Positions 16,412-25,670 of a DNA stretch of 64,000 bases are shown here, one piece after another. The translations under genes and the position numbers were made by a program. The DNA is from Corynebacterium stationis (GTDB lineage: Bacteria; Actinomycetota; Actinomycetes; Mycobacteriales; Mycobacteriaceae). The DNA lies in assembly GCF_001941345.1 (NCBI RefSeq), contig NZ_CP009251.1, positions 2,542,001-2,606,000 on the forward strand, read 5' to 3'. Position 1 is the first letter of the stretch; every line of letters starts with the position of its first letter. The notes beneath the pieces are model-generated. The model saw only the letters and a list, made by a program, of their open reading frames with translations, was not told the DNA's origin and did not search any database.

Positions 16412-18235
16412 TTAGACCGATTCGATGCGGGTCTTGAGTGCATCGAGCTGGTCATGCAGTTCCTGCGGCACGCGTGGGCCGAGGAAACGCAGGTACTCAA
16501 GGTTGTCTTCCAAGTCGCCGCCCCATTCAGCTGGGTCAACGCCTAGTGCTTCCTTGATGTCTTCCAGTGGAGTATCCAGACCAGTCAGGTCCAGGTCCTC
16601 TGCACGTGCGGTGCTGCCGATAACGGTGTCTTCAGCGCCAACGTTGCCTTCCACGCGGTCAATGACCCACTTGAGAACACGGGAGTTCTCGCCGAAGCCA
16701 GGCCACAGGAAGCGGCCGTCTTCACCACGACGGAACCAGTTGACCAGGAAGATCTTTGGCAAGAGGTCTCCGCCCTTGTTACCCATGTCGATCCAGTTCT
16801 GCAGGTAGTCACCAGCGTTGTAACCAATGAATGGCAGCATTGCCATTGGGTCGTGGCGCAGGGAGCCAACCTTAGCTTCAGCAGACGCTGCGGTCTGACC
16901 GGATGCCAGCAGGGAGCCGATCATTGTGCCGTGCTCCCAGTCAAAGGACTGGGTAACCAATGGGACGGTGCTTGCGCGGCGGCCGCCGAACAAGATGGCG
17001 TCAAGCTTTACACCCTGCCAGTCATCAAATTCCGGTGCAGCAGTTGGGCACTGTGCAATCGGGGTGCAGTAGCGGGAGTTCGGGTGTGCTGCAGGAGTAG
17101 CGGACTGTGGAGTCCAGTCCTCACCGAGCCAGTCGATGAGGTGCTCAGGCTTCTCACCGTCCATGCCTTCCCACCAGACGTCGCCGTCATCAGTCAACGC
17201 AACGTTGGTGAAGATGGTGTTGCCTGGCTCCATGGTCTTCATCGCGATTGGGTTAGACGCGTAGTTGGTACCTGGCGCAACGCCGAAGAAGCCGTTTTCT
17301 GGGTTGACAGCGTAGAGGCCGTCTTCGCGCAGGTGCAGCCATGCGATATCGTCGCCGACAACCTCAGCCGTCCAGCCCTCGAGGGTTGGGGTGATCATCG
17401 CGAGGTTGGTCTTGCCACAGGCAGATGGGAAAGCACCGGCGATGTGGTAGGCCTTGCCCTCAGGAGAGATAAGCTTGAGGATGAGCATGTGCTCAGCCAT
17501 CCAGCCTTCTTCCTTCGCCATGACCGACGCGATACGCAGTGCGTAGCACTTCTTCGCCAAGATAGCGTTGCCGCCGTAGCCCGAACCGTAGGACCAAATT
17601 TCCTTGGTGTCTGGGAAATGCGTGATGTACTTAGTGTCATTGCATGGCCATGGAACATCTTCCTGACCTGGCTCCAAAGGAGCACCAACAGAGTGCAAAG
17701 CGTGTACGAAATCGCCGTGCTCACCAATCTTGTCCAGTGCTTCCTGGCCCATGCGGGTCATGATGCGCATGGACAAAACAACGTATGCCGAGTCAGTCAG
17801 CTGAACACCGAGCTTCGGGTTCGGGTCGCTGATTGGGCCCATGCAGAAAGGAACGACGTACATGGTGCGTCCGCGCATAGCACCGCGGAACTCCTCCGTC
17901 ATTTCTTCCTTCATTGCTGCTGGCGGTACCCAGTTGTTGGTAGGGCCGGCATCTTCCTGGTTTTCAGCACAGATGAAGGTGCGGGACTCCACGCGCGCGA
18001 CATCAGAAGGGTTGGAACGAGCTAAGTAAGAATTAGGACGCTTTTCCTCATTCAACTTAATGAGCGTGCCTTTTTCTACTAGCTCCGCAGCTAGGCGATC
18101 CGCCTCTTCCTGTGAGCCATCGATAAAGACCACCTGGTCTGGCTGGAAAAGCTCGACGCTTTCATTAATCCACTTAATGAGCTCTTCGTTATTAGTTGGT
18201 GCTTGACCAACGAGGCCTTGAATAGCGGCGGTCAT
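16412..18235 (-). CDS. pckG: Phosphoenolpyruvate carboxykinase (GTP)
   Basis: 607 aa, full length for the GTP-dependent enzyme that converts oxaloacetate to PEP in gluconeogenesis. The kinase P-loop region reads [13 protein letters not shown] (kinase-1a), with the reactive cysteine. GDDIAWL is the metal-binding kinase-2 region, and [12 protein letters not shown] and [22 protein letters not shown] are typical of the GTP family. It is transcribed away from trmB with a long 411-bp gap that holds its promoter and two 14-bp direct repeats. Confidence 0.97.
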   Translation of the reverse strand: MTAAIQGLVGQAPTNNEELIKWINESVELFQPDQVVFIDGSQEEADRLAAELVEKGTLIKLNEEKRPNSYLARSNPSDVARVESRTFICAENQEDAGPTNNWVPPAAMKEEMTEEFRGAMRGRTMYVVPFCMGPISDPNPKLGVQLTDSAYVVLSMRIMTRMGQEALDKIGEHGDFVHALHSVGAPLEPGQEDVPWPCNDTKYITHFPDTKEIWSYGSGYGGNAILAKKCYALRIASVMAKEEGWMAEHMLILKLISPEGKAYHIAGAFPSACGKTNLAMITPTLEGWTAEVVGDDIAWLHLREDGLYAVNPENGFFGVAPGTNYASNPIAMKTMEPGNTIFTNVALTDDGDVWWEGMDGEKPEHLIDWLGEDWTPQSATPAAHPNSRYCTPIAQCPTAAPEFDDWQGVKLDAILFGGRRASTVPLVTQSFDWEHGTMIGSLLASGQTAASAEAKVGSLRHDPMAMLPFIGYNAGDYLQNWIDMGNKGGDLLPKIFLVNWFRRGEDGRFLWPGFGENSRVLKWVIDRVEGNVGAEDTVIGSTARAEDLDLTGLDTPLEDIKEALGVDPAEWGGDLEDNLEYLRFLGPRVPQELHDQLDALKTRIESV

Positions 18236-18337
18236 CTACTAAGTCTCCTGCGATAATTGGGAAAGATCTTCTCTGAGTTAGTCTCATGCACCAGCCTAAC
18301 TGTCGAAGTGAAGAAATTGGACTAATTTCGACACACG

Positions 18338-18351
18338 CTGGTTATATCCAC
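18338..18351 (+). repeat. Direct repeat CTGGTTATATCCAC, copy 1
   Basis: Identical 14-mer recurs at 18488-18501. Located about 105 bp upstream of the pckG start. Confidence 0.6.
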
Positions 18352-18487
18352 CGAACCTACCACAAGATTTACTGCGCGAACAGGACGTAAACCACAGATG
18401 AAGCCTTGGTTTTACACCCCTTAACGGGGGAGGACAACGAAAATTTGTCCAGGTAACCCCTTCCAGTCAGCCACCCCCGAGTCGCTA

Positions 18488-18501
18488 CTGGTTATATCCA
18501 C
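18488..18501 (+). repeat. Direct repeat CTGGTTATATCCAC, copy 2
   Basis: Second identical 14-mer, 150 bp from the first; about 145 bp upstream of trmB. Confidence 0.6.
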
Positions 18502-18559
18502 TGGGTCTAAACGGCGTGTTTTTGTGCACTTTCGAGTGCCAATCTTTGCCTACACCCCT

Positions 18560-18573
18560 TTGTCCATGGACAA
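18560..18573. promoter_or_regulatory. Perfect palindrome TTGTCCATGGACAA, candidate operator
   Basis: All seven base pairs of the half-sites match. It lies 73 bp before trmB, where a dimeric repressor could act on the trmB-cmpL1 operon. Regulator unknown. Confidence 0.4.
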
Positions 18574-18646
18574 TAGTATGAGATAACAGTAATCACATTT
18601 ACCACATCTTGTTCTTATTAATTACTAACCTTTAAAAGAAAAATTC

Positions 18647-19396
18647 ATGGATAATACTGAAACCCACGCTGGCCGTCCCCCGCAGACTGATTTCAACACA
18701 GTCTTTGACAACGATTTGGACTACCCGCGTCTTGGCAATGTCACCTTCCGTCGCGGCACCTTAACGGACAACCAAGAGGCTATGTTCAATGAGAACTGGC
18801 CCACCATCGGCAAGGACCTGGCCGATGAAATCATCGACGTTGATACCTGGTTCAACCGTCAAGGACACAGGACCATCGTCGAGATTGGCTCCGGCACCGG
18901 CACGTCAACTGCGGCAATGGCACCACTGGAAGCTGACACCAACATCATCGCCGTAGAGCTGTACAAGCCAGGCCTGGCTAAGCTCATGGGCCAAGTGGTC
19001 CGGGGTGGGTTGGACAATATCCGCATGGTGCGCGGCGACGGCGTCGAGGTCATGGTGCGCATGTTTGAGCCAGAATCCCTCGACGGCATCCGTGTCTTCT
19101 TCCCGGATCCGTGGCCGAAAGCACGCCACAATAAGCGCCGTATCATTCAGTCCGGCACGCTGAACCTGTTCGCATCCCGCCTGAAGAAAGGCGGCGTGTT
19201 GCACGTCGCTACCGACCACGCGGACTACGCCGAGTGGATCGATGAGCTTGTCGATGTTGAGCCCACCCTCGATTACAAGGGCTGGCCGTGGGATGAGTGC
19301 CCGCAGCTGACCAACCGCCAGGTCATCACCAAGTTCGAAGGCAAGGGTCTAGATAAAGACCACATCATTACTGAATACCTGTGGGAAAAGAAATAA
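18647..19396 (+). CDS. trmB: tRNA (guanine-N7-)-methyltransferase
   Basis: 249 aa. TrmB forms m7G46 in tRNA. SAM motif [14 protein letters not shown] and the family signature [20 protein letters not shown] (PDPWPKxRHxKRR) are both present. It heads a same-strand run trmB, NYN gene, MMPL gene, LPG-synthase-TM gene, DUF3054 gene, with overlapping or abutting junctions; the trmB-Rv0207c-mmpL3 order is the same in M. tuberculosis. The stop TAA shares one base with the next ATG. Confidence 0.96.
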   Translation: MDNTETHAGRPPQTDFNTVFDNDLDYPRLGNVTFRRGTLTDNQEAMFNENWPTIGKDLADEIIDVDTWFNRQGHRTIVEIGSGTGTSTAAMAPLEADTNIIAVELYKPGLAKLMGQVVRGGLDNIRMVRGDGVEVMVRMFEPESLDGIRVFFPDPWPKARHNKRRIIQSGTLNLFASRLKKGGVLHVATDHADYAEWIDELVDVEPTLDYKGWPWDECPQLTNRQVITKFEGKGLDKDHIITEYLWEKK

Positions 19397-19989
19397 TGAG
19401 CCGCTCATACGCACTTATCTGGGATGCGCCGAATATGGATATGGGGCTCGGCGCCATTTTGGGCGGCCGTCCCACCGCTGCTTATCGTCCGCGCTTTGAT
19501 GCCATTGGCCGCTGGGTTGTTCTGCGCGCCATGGAAATCGGTGCCGAACCGCAGGCTTCCGTCTTTACTAATGTCACCCCCGGCGGCGCCGATGTAATTC
19601 GCCCCTGGGTCGAGGCAATTCGCAACGTCGGCTTCTCCGTCTTCGCTAAGCCGAAAACAGACGATGACTCTGATGTCGACCCAGACATGATCGAATACAT
19701 CCTGGACAACCGGGATGAGCTCGCAGGGCTTGTCGTCGCCTCTGCAGATGGGCAGAATTTCCAGCCTTTGTTGGAAGAACTCGCCGGCGAAGGCATTCCC
19801 GTGACCGTGCTCGGTTTCCACGAGCATGTCTCCTGGGCCATCGGGTCTGACTTGTTAGAGTTTGTCGATCTCGAAGACATCCCCGGTGTCTTCCGCGACC
19901 CGCTGCCACGCATTTCGCTGGATGCTTTGCCACCAGAAGGTGCTTGGCTGCAGCCTTTCCGTTCCCTATCGGCTTTATTAGAGCACTAG
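19396..19989 (+). CDS. NYN domain protein (PIN-like)
   Basis: 197 aa. LIWDAPNMDMGLGAILGGRP holds the first conserved Asp and Asn of NYN/PIN-fold nucleases. LDNRDELAGLVVASADGQNFQPLLEELAGEGIPVTVLGF carries the second acidic cluster (SADG.nF.p). RNA cleavage or processing is expected from the fold but untested here. Start ATG 19396 overlaps the trmB stop (TAATG). The M. tuberculosis counterpart Rv0207c lies beside mmpL3. Confidence 0.85.
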   Translation: MSRSYALIWDAPNMDMGLGAILGGRPTAAYRPRFDAIGRWVVLRAMEIGAEPQASVFTNVTPGGADVIRPWVEAIRNVGFSVFAKPKTDDDSDVDPDMIEYILDNRDELAGLVVASADGQNFQPLLEELAGEGIPVTVLGFHEHVSWAIGSDLLEFVDLEDIPGVFRDPLPRISLDALPPEGAWLQPFRSLSALLEH

Positions 19990-20002
19990 GAGCAGTAAAG
20001 AC

Positions 20003-22405
20003 GTGTTTTTAAAATGGGGCCATTTTTCCTATGTCTACCGTAAATTCATCCCGTTTGTACTCATCGGGTTAATCCTGCTGCTTTTCGGAGTCTTTGGCAC
20101 GCAGTTGGAAAACCGCATGAGCCAAGAAGGCTGGGAAGATCCCAACGCGGCATCGACACGCGCAGCCGAGATCGAAAACGAAGTCTTCGGGCGCGATAAA
20201 TCTGGCGACGTGATCGTCATGGTCAATAATCCCCAGGAGAACCTGGAGGAAGGCCGCGCGTACGTCGACAAGCTCAAAAGCTCCTACCCTGAGCAAATCG
20301 CCCAGGTCAATAGCTACTTCGATACCCAAAACCCCAATCTTTTAAACGAAGCAGGCGACACCGCCTTCATCGCGATTGGGCTCGCCGGCGATGAAGAGCA
20401 AACACTCAAAGACTTCCGCATCATCCAAGATGCATTGACCGACACCTCCCTCGACGTTGAGGTCGCTGGCGCAACCGCCGTGGCAGATGCTCTCGATGCC
20501 GGCATGGCCGCAGATATCTCCCGTGCCGAACGCGCAGCCTTGCCGTTGGTCGGGCTGTTGCTGCTGGTAGTCTTTGGCTCCGTCGTCGCAGCCTTTATGC
20601 CGCTGATTGTCGGTGGTTTATCCATTTTGGGCTCGATTGGCATTTTGGCCATCCTCGCCGGCTTTTTGCAGGTCAATGTCTTTGCCCAAGCCGTTGTCAC
20701 GCTTTTGGGCCTGGGTCTGGCCATCGACTATGGCCTGTTCATGGTCTCGCGCTTTCGCGAAGAATTGGATAAAGGCCGCAACGTTAAAGACGCCGTCGCG
20801 ATTACCACCGCCACAGCAGGGCAAACCGTGGTCTTTTCCGCCGCCATGGTTGCGGTTGCGCTTTCCGGCCTGTTCATTTTCCCGCAGGCCTTCCTCAAAT
20901 CGGTGGCCTATGGCTCGATTTCCGCAGTCGGTTTAGCGGCGCTGCTTTCTGTAACCCTGCTGCCGGCACTATTTGGCATGCTGGGGCACAACATCGATAA
21001 GTGGTCGATTCGCCGCACCAAGCGCACCGCGCGCCGAATTGAAGATACCTGGTGGTACCGCCTGCCGAAGTGGGCCATGAAGCACGCGAAGGTCATGACG
21101 CTGGCTATTTGCGGCCTGCTTATCGCGCTGACCTTGCCTATTTTGAATATTTCTTTCGGCGGCATCAACGAAAGCTACCTGCCGCCGACGCAGGAAACTC
21201 GCATCGCGCAGGATAAATTCAACGAAGAATTCCCTTCTTTCCGCACGGAACCAGTGAAACTGGTGGTGGAAAATGCGTCGAATGAGCAGCTTGTCGATGT
21301 CATCATGCAGGTCCGCGAACTCGACGGGCTAACCTCCCCGATGGCACCATCGTCTGCGACTGTCGACGGCACCACCGTGCTTTCTGCCGGTATCGAAGAC
21401 CGCGACGACTACGCCGATATTGTCCACGAACTGGAAAATCTCAATGCCCCTGAAGGCGTAAACCTCTATGTCGGCGGCACTCCAGCGATGGAAGTGGAAT
21501 CCCTCGACGCCCTCTTTGACAAGCTGCCGTGGATGGTTATCTACATCCTGGTTGCAACTTTCATCCTCATGGCCTTGGTCTTTGGCTCTGTGGTCTTGCC
21601 AATGAAGGCCATTTTGATGACGGTGCTGACTCTGGGTGCAACCTTGGGTATTTTGACCGCCATGTTCGTCTCCGGCGTGGGCTCTAACCTGTTGAGCTTC
21701 TCCCCTGGCCCGTTGATGAGCCCGATTCTGGTGCTGATCATCGCCATTATCTATGGCCTGTCCACGGACTATGAGGTCTTTTTGGTCTCGCGCATGGTCG
21801 AAGCCCGCAAGCAAGGCGCAACCACCGATGAGGCCATCAACTCCGGCACCGCGCACACCGGCGGCATTATTACTGCCGCAGCGCTGATTATGATTGTGGT
21901 CGCCGCTGCCTTTGGCTTCTCCGATATCGTGATGATGAAGTACATCGCCTTCGGCATGATCTTCGCGCTGTTTATCGACGCCACCATCGTGCGCATGCTG
22001 CTAGTTCCCGCCGTGATGCACCTGCTGCGCGAAGACAACTGGTGGGCACCGAAATTCATCCACAAGGCCTACGAAAAGATGGGCCACGGCTCCGAACCTG
22101 CTGCTTCCTCGCTTCGCTCATCAGCAGAAAAAGAAACAGTCAACCCCTCAAGCACTGCTCCAGCCGCTGACCCTGCCGTGGAACCGGCTCCAGCTGCCGA
22201 GCCGGAAACTTATGACGAGGAGTTCTACGATTCCTACCAAGACGCCGCGGACGAAGGCCCGGGACGTTCGGGGCGCTCCATCGAGGAAGATGCTTCGCTG
22301 ATTCCATTCAATGAGCTTATGGAGCGTTTAGCGCGCGAGCGCCGTTCCTTAAACCGCGGCCCACAGCGCCGTGAACTGCCACAAGCCAAGGACGACGATT
22401 TCTAG
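20003..22405 (+). CDS. MMPL family exporter, CmpL1/MmpL3-type TMM flippase
   Basis: 800 aa RND-type transporter with twelve membrane segments in two halves, each preceded by a periplasmic porter loop. The proton-relay Asp-Tyr pairs are visible: GLAIDYGLFMVSRF in the first half and GLSTDYEVFLVSRM in the second, as in MmpL3. The final ~110 residues are a Pro/Ala/Glu-rich cytoplasmic tail. The expected role is export of trehalose monomycolate across the inner membrane. Start GTG 20003 with AGGAG upstream. It is followed with no gap by the LPG-synthase-TM gene. C. glutamicum has a second paralogue elsewhere, so one-to-one assignment rests on synteny. Confidence 0.9.
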   Translation: MFLKWGHFSYVYRKFIPFVLIGLILLLFGVFGTQLENRMSQEGWEDPNAASTRAAEIENEVFGRDKSGDVIVMVNNPQENLEEGRAYVDKLKSSYPEQIAQVNSYFDTQNPNLLNEAGDTAFIAIGLAGDEEQTLKDFRIIQDALTDTSLDVEVAGATAVADALDAGMAADISRAERAALPLVGLLLLVVFGSVVAAFMPLIVGGLSILGSIGILAILAGFLQVNVFAQAVVTLLGLGLAIDYGLFMVSRFREELDKGRNVKDAVAITTATAGQTVVFSAAMVAVALSGLFIFPQAFLKSVAYGSISAVGLAALLSVTLLPALFGMLGHNIDKWSIRRTKRTARRIEDTWWYRLPKWAMKHAKVMTLAICGLLIALTLPILNISFGGINESYLPPTQETRIAQDKFNEEFPSFRTEPVKLVVENASNEQLVDVIMQVRELDGLTSPMAPSSATVDGTTVLSAGIEDRDDYADIVHELENLNAPEGVNLYVGGTPAMEVESLDALFDKLPWMVIYILVATFILMALVFGSVVLPMKAILMTVLTLGATLGILTAMFVSGVGSNLLSFSPGPLMSPILVLIIAIIYGLSTDYEVFLVSRMVEARKQGATTDEAINSGTAHTGGIITAAALIMIVVAAAFGFSDIVMMKYIAFGMIFALFIDATIVRMLLVPAVMHLLREDNWWAPKFIHKAYEKMGHGSEPAASSLRSSAEKETVNPSSTAPAADPAVEPAPAAEPETYDEEFYDSYQDAADEGPGRSGRSIEEDASLIPFNELMERLARERRSLNRGPQRRELPQAKDDDF

Positions 22406-23449
22406 ATGACTATGCAATCCGGCATGCGCTGGCTGCGCTGGGGTGCCTCGCTCCTCGTGCTCATCGTGCTGATCTGGGTCTTTCGGGACGAGCTGGACTT
22501 CCTCGAGGAAGGCTTCCGACGACTCAGCCACGCCAATGCCTTCGCTGTCGTGATTGTCATCATCGCATCTCTTGCATCGCTAGTCGCGATGAGCGGGGTG
22601 ATGCAACAGCTCATGGTGGCCGGCGGAGTCAACGTTTCGGTGAAAGAAGCAACCGCGATTTCACTCGCCTCCAATGCCTGGTCTACCACCTTGCCTGCCG
22701 GACCGGCGTTCTCCGCCCTTTTAACCTTCCACGTGCAACGCGCCTGGGGCGCAACCATCGCCTTGTGCGCCTGGTTCTTCGTCGTATCTTCAGCGGTTTC
22801 CACCATCTGGCTGGTGCTGATTGGACTGTCCGGGGTGATGTTGCTGCGCGCATCGATAGGCTTGGGCGCACTGATAATTTCACTGGCTCTGATGGTCTTG
22901 CTACTCGCCGGATTATTCTGGGTCACCAACAATCCCCGCACAGTAGAGCGCTGGTTAAAGCGCCAAAAGATTATCAAAGGCAAAGTGCGCGACGGCCTAG
23001 TTGAGCAAGCCCGTAACTTAAAAGAAGTGCACCTGTCGCGGTATCAATTCCTCTCCGTATCCGCGCTGTCTTTCGGTCACCGACTTTTTGACATGGTTGC
23101 CCTGTGGGCCTGCGTGTGGGCTGTCAGCGGGGCCATCCCATGGATTAATGCCGGCGAAAATGAAACTACCCTGGCCGGTGTAACCCTGGCTTATATCACC
23201 GCGAAGCTAGCTGGCTCCGCACAAATCACCCCGGCGGGACTGGGCACGGTAGAAGCGGCAATCATCGCTACGCTGGTGGCAACCGGTATGACCGCGGTCG
23301 AGGCCACCGGCACCGCGGTCATCTACCGCCTGATTTCCTTTGCCCTGATGACCGCCATCGGCTGGGTAGTGTACTTCTGGCACTACGCGCGCAAGGGCCT
23401 GAAAATGTCCTCGTTGAGCACCACTTCTGGTGAGAAAGAAACATCATGA
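22406..23449 (+). CDS. LPG_synthase_TM (YbhN/UPF0104) membrane protein
   Basis: 347 aa with about eight hydrophobic segments. Conserved blocks of the lysylphosphatidylglycerol synthase transmembrane family are present: NAWSTTLPAGPAFSALLTF and AQITPAGLGTVEAAIIATLV. The soluble aminoacyl-transferase half is absent, so it is the membrane (flippase-like) part only. Start ATG 22406 directly follows the MMPL stop, and the 3' end overlaps the next gene by 4 bp (ATGA), placing it in the exporter operon. Substrate unknown. Confidence 0.83.
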   Translation: MTMQSGMRWLRWGASLLVLIVLIWVFRDELDFLEEGFRRLSHANAFAVVIVIIASLASLVAMSGVMQQLMVAGGVNVSVKEATAISLASNAWSTTLPAGPAFSALLTFHVQRAWGATIALCAWFFVVSSAVSTIWLVLIGLSGVMLLRASIGLGALIISLALMVLLLAGLFWVTNNPRTVERWLKRQKIIKGKVRDGLVEQARNLKEVHLSRYQFLSVSALSFGHRLFDMVALWACVWAVSGAIPWINAGENETTLAGVTLAYITAKLAGSAQITPAGLGTVEAAIIATLVATGMTAVEATGTAVIYRLISFALMTAIGWVVYFWHYARKGLKMSSLSTTSGEKETS

Positions 23450-23802
23450 CTAAACAGTTAACCTACGACATCATCGCTATCGCCGTCTTCGCCATCTTGG
23501 CGCGATTTGCGCACCCACCAGTTACCCTCGGCGGCATCTTCGACGCCTTCTGGCCGTGGGCTGTCGGCGCGGTTCTCGGCTGGGCGATTTTGACTTGGCT
23601 GTTTAAGACCAGCAATATCTGGCTGCAGGGTCTAACGGTCTGGGCCTCGGCGATCATCTTCGGCATGATTTTCTGGGCGCTGGTGAACTCCTCGCTGCCG
23701 CACTACAGCTTCCTCATCGTGGCAATCACTATGTCGGCGCTGCTGCTCTTTGGCCGCCGGGCAGTTGCGCAGTGGATGTCGCGCAAGAAGACTACTGCGT
23801 AG
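23446..23802 (+). CDS. DUF3054 membrane protein
   Basis: 118 aa with four hydrophobic segments. It begins with YDIIAIAVFAILARFAH and has a GWAILTWLFKTSNIWLQGL block typical of DUF3054. Function unknown. It is the last gene of the operon before a strong terminator. Confidence 0.8.
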   Translation: MTKQLTYDIIAIAVFAILARFAHPPVTLGGIFDAFWPWAVGAVLGWAILTWLFKTSNIWLQGLTVWASAIIFGMIFWALVNSSLPHYSFLIVAITMSALLLFGRRAVAQWMSRKKTTA

Positions 23803-23815
23803 CTTCTACCCCACG

Positions 23816-23844
23816 CCGTGAGTGCAGGTCACTCACGGTTTTTC
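23816..23844 (+). terminator. Rho-independent terminator after DUF3054 gene
   Basis: CCGTGAGTG (23816-23824) pairs with CACTCACGG (23830-23838), loop CAGGT, followed by a run of T. A perfect 9-bp stem that closes the trmB-to-DUF3054 operon. Confidence 0.9.
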
Positions 23845-23869
23845 TTATGTCATTTTCGGGCTTTGATAT

Positions 23870-23885
23870 TCAATTGATCGATTGA
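23870..23885. promoter_or_regulatory. Near-palindrome at the metal-transporter promoter
   Basis: TCAAT-T-GATC-G-ATTGA: a 16-bp inverted repeat with one mismatched pair. It directly overlaps a GATACT -10 candidate (23884-23889) located 9 bases before ATG 23899. A repressor bound here would block transcription of the ABC transporter genes. No iron-regulator (DtxR) consensus is seen. Confidence 0.5.
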
Positions 23886-23898
23886 TACTGTTTGCTCC

Positions 23899-24957
23899 AT
23901 GAGTACTGACATTCTAGGGTTTCGCGCGCAACGCCGCCGAGCCCTAGCCTGGTCAGGAATTATTTTTTGCGCCCTGATCGCGGTCCTTGCTCTCGGCGTC
24001 ATTGTCGGGCCGACCCCGCTGAATATCGCCGACTTGGGCGCGATTGCCTCGCACCATCTTTTCGGCTCCGCTTTGCCAGTTGAGCTACAGACCGCCGATG
24101 CCATCGTGTGGGATATCCGCCTGCCGCGTCTGCTTTTGGGCGTTGCGGTCGGTGCAGGTTTGGCGGTCACCGGTGCGGTTTTGCAGGCCGTGGTGCGCAA
24201 TATGCTGGCGGATCCGTTTACGCTGGGTATTAACTCTGGGGCATCGACAGGCGCGGCCTTGGCGATTTTGTTCGGCGCCGGGGCGGTCTTTGGGGATTTC
24301 GCGCTGCAGGGCTCAGCGTTTATTGGCGCGGCGGCCGCGGCGGCGCTGATGTTTTTCGTTGCACGTGCCGCCGGCCAGCTGACCTCCGTGCGCCTGCTCA
24401 TGGCCGGAGTGGCCGTGGGTTATGCACTATCGGCGCTGACGTCTTTTCTGATTTTCGCCTCCGATTCCGCCGAGGGCTCTCGGTCTGTCATGTTCTGGCT
24501 TTTGGGCTCACTTGCCCTGGGCCAATGGGATCTCACCTTGCCCGCAACCCTTGCCGTGGTAGTCATCATCACCGCCGCGTTGTGGTTCTTGGGCCCGCTC
24601 ATCGACGCGCTTACCGTCGGCGACGAAGCCGCGCGCACGCTTGGCATAAACCCCAACCGCATGCGCGCGGTGCTGGTGGTTTTGGTCTGCATTCTCGTCG
24701 GCGCGGTGGTCGCGATGGCTGGTTCCATCGGCTTCGTTGGCCTCGTAGTTCCGCACTCCGCGCGGCGCCTGGTCGGCGGCACCCACCGCCACATGCTCCC
24801 CGTCGCAGCACTTTTAGGCTCAGCACTACTGGTTCTCGCAGACATCGGCTCGCGCACGCTACTCGCGCCGCAAGAAGTCCCCATCGGCATCCTGACCGCG
24901 CTAGTTGGCGCCCCATTTTTGCTGGTACTGATTCGGAGGATGAACGCGAAGTCATGA
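23899..24957 (+). CDS. FecCD-family metal/siderophore ABC transporter permease
   Basis: 352 aa, BtuC/FecCD fold with about ten hydrophobic segments. The family signature RLPRLLLGVAVGAGLAVTGA and the ATPase-coupling region with VGLVVPHSARRLVGGTHR are present. As a homodimer it would form the channel for a complexed metal ion. It overlaps the ATPase gene by 4 bp. Position immediately before urease suggests nickel (or a nickel chelate) as cargo; iron-siderophore or haem are the alternatives. Confidence 0.9.
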   Translation: MSTDILGFRAQRRRALAWSGIIFCALIAVLALGVIVGPTPLNIADLGAIASHHLFGSALPVELQTADAIVWDIRLPRLLLGVAVGAGLAVTGAVLQAVVRNMLADPFTLGINSGASTGAALAILFGAGAVFGDFALQGSAFIGAAAAAALMFFVARAAGQLTSVRLLMAGVAVGYALSALTSFLIFASDSAEGSRSVMFWLLGSLALGQWDLTLPATLAVVVIITAALWFLGPLIDALTVGDEAARTLGINPNRMRAVLVVLVCILVGAVVAMAGSIGFVGLVVPHSARRLVGGTHRHMLPVAALLGSALLVLADIGSRTLLAPQEVPIGILTALVGAPFLLVLIRRMNAKS

Positions 24958-25670
24958 TTGAAGTCAAAAATCTAAGCTTCCACGACATCCTGCACGATAT
25001 TTCGTTGCAGATTCCGGATCACGGCATCACCGGTTTGGTCGGCCCCAACGGCTCCGGCAAGACAACACTGCTGCGCTGCATGTATGGCGCGAATAAAGCA
25101 AGCTCAGGGCAGGTGCTTATCGATGCCACCCCGCTTCCCAAACTCTCCTCCCGCGCATTGGCCCGCAAGATATCCGTCGTGGGCCAAGAACATGGCGAGC
25201 CGCCCCCGATGACTGTCGCTGAGATCGTGCGCTTGGGACGCTTACCGCACAAGGACAACAATGAGCGGGCCATCGTGGATGCTCTCGAGCGCGTCGGCAT
25301 GGCGGATAAGGCCACCCGGCCGATGGCGCAGCTGTCCGGTGGCGAGCGCCAGCGCGTCATGATTGCGCGGGCGTTTGTGCAAAACGCGAAGCATCTGCTT
25401 CTCGATGAACCCACCAACCACCTTGATATCTACTACCAGCTGGAAGTCTTTCAGCAGCTCAAAGAGCTGAAATCCAACGCGGTAGTGGTGCTCCATGATC
25501 TCAACAGCGCTTTGGCCTATTGCGATACCGTGCACCTTTTGGATCATGGCCGCATCGTAGCCTCTGGCCCGCCTGACGAAGTTCTGGTGCCAGAGATTCT
25601 TGAACCGATTTACCGCGTGCGTGTTATTCGCACTTCTACTCATCTACATCTTGAAAGGTTTGATTCATGA
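24954..25670 (+). CDS. ABC transporter ATPase (FecE-type)
   Basis: 238 aa. Walker A GPNGSGKTT, Q-loop around VVGQEHGEPPPM, signature LSGGERQR and Walker B LLLDEPTNHLD with the H-loop VVLHDLN are all intact. Start ATG 24954 overlaps the permease stop (ATGA); longer in-frame readings merely run through the permease gene. It overlaps the substrate-binding gene by 4 bp. It energises the FecCD-type importer. Confidence 0.93.
   Translation: MIEVKNLSFHDILHDISLQIPDHGITGLVGPNGSGKTTLLRCMYGANKASSGQVLIDATPLPKLSSRALARKISVVGQEHGEPPPMTVAEIVRLGRLPHKDNNERAIVDALERVGMADKATRPMAQLSGGERQRVMIARAFVQNAKHLLLDEPTNHLDIYYQLEVFQQLKELKSNAVVVLHDLNSALAYCDTVHLLDHGRIVASGPPDEVLVPEILEPIYRVRVIRTSTHLHLERFDS

Larger units (their letters stand above)
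18236..18646. promoter_or_regulatory. 411-bp pckG/trmB divergent regulatory region
   Basis: Non-coding between divergent genes. It contains two identical 14-mers CTGGTTATATCCAC (18338-18351 and 18488-18501) exactly 150 bp apart, a perfect 14-bp palindrome TTGTCCATGGACAA (18560-18573), a CCCC-TTAAC-GGGG block near 18417, and A/T-rich DNA before ATG 18647. pck is strongly carbon-source regulated in C. glutamicum, so several operators are expected, but I cannot assign these sites to known regulators. Confidence 0.6.

Noticed and set aside
16853..18025. 390-codon plus-strand frame opposite pckG
   Set aside because: Antisense shadow of a highly conserved gene; no ribosome binding site or recognisable domain.
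22561..22605. CATCGC-TAGTC-GCGATG in the LPG-synthase-TM gene as another copy of the dispersed element
   Set aside because: The arms fit but the spacer and arm length differ from CATCG-NNAAG-CGATG, so I do not count it.
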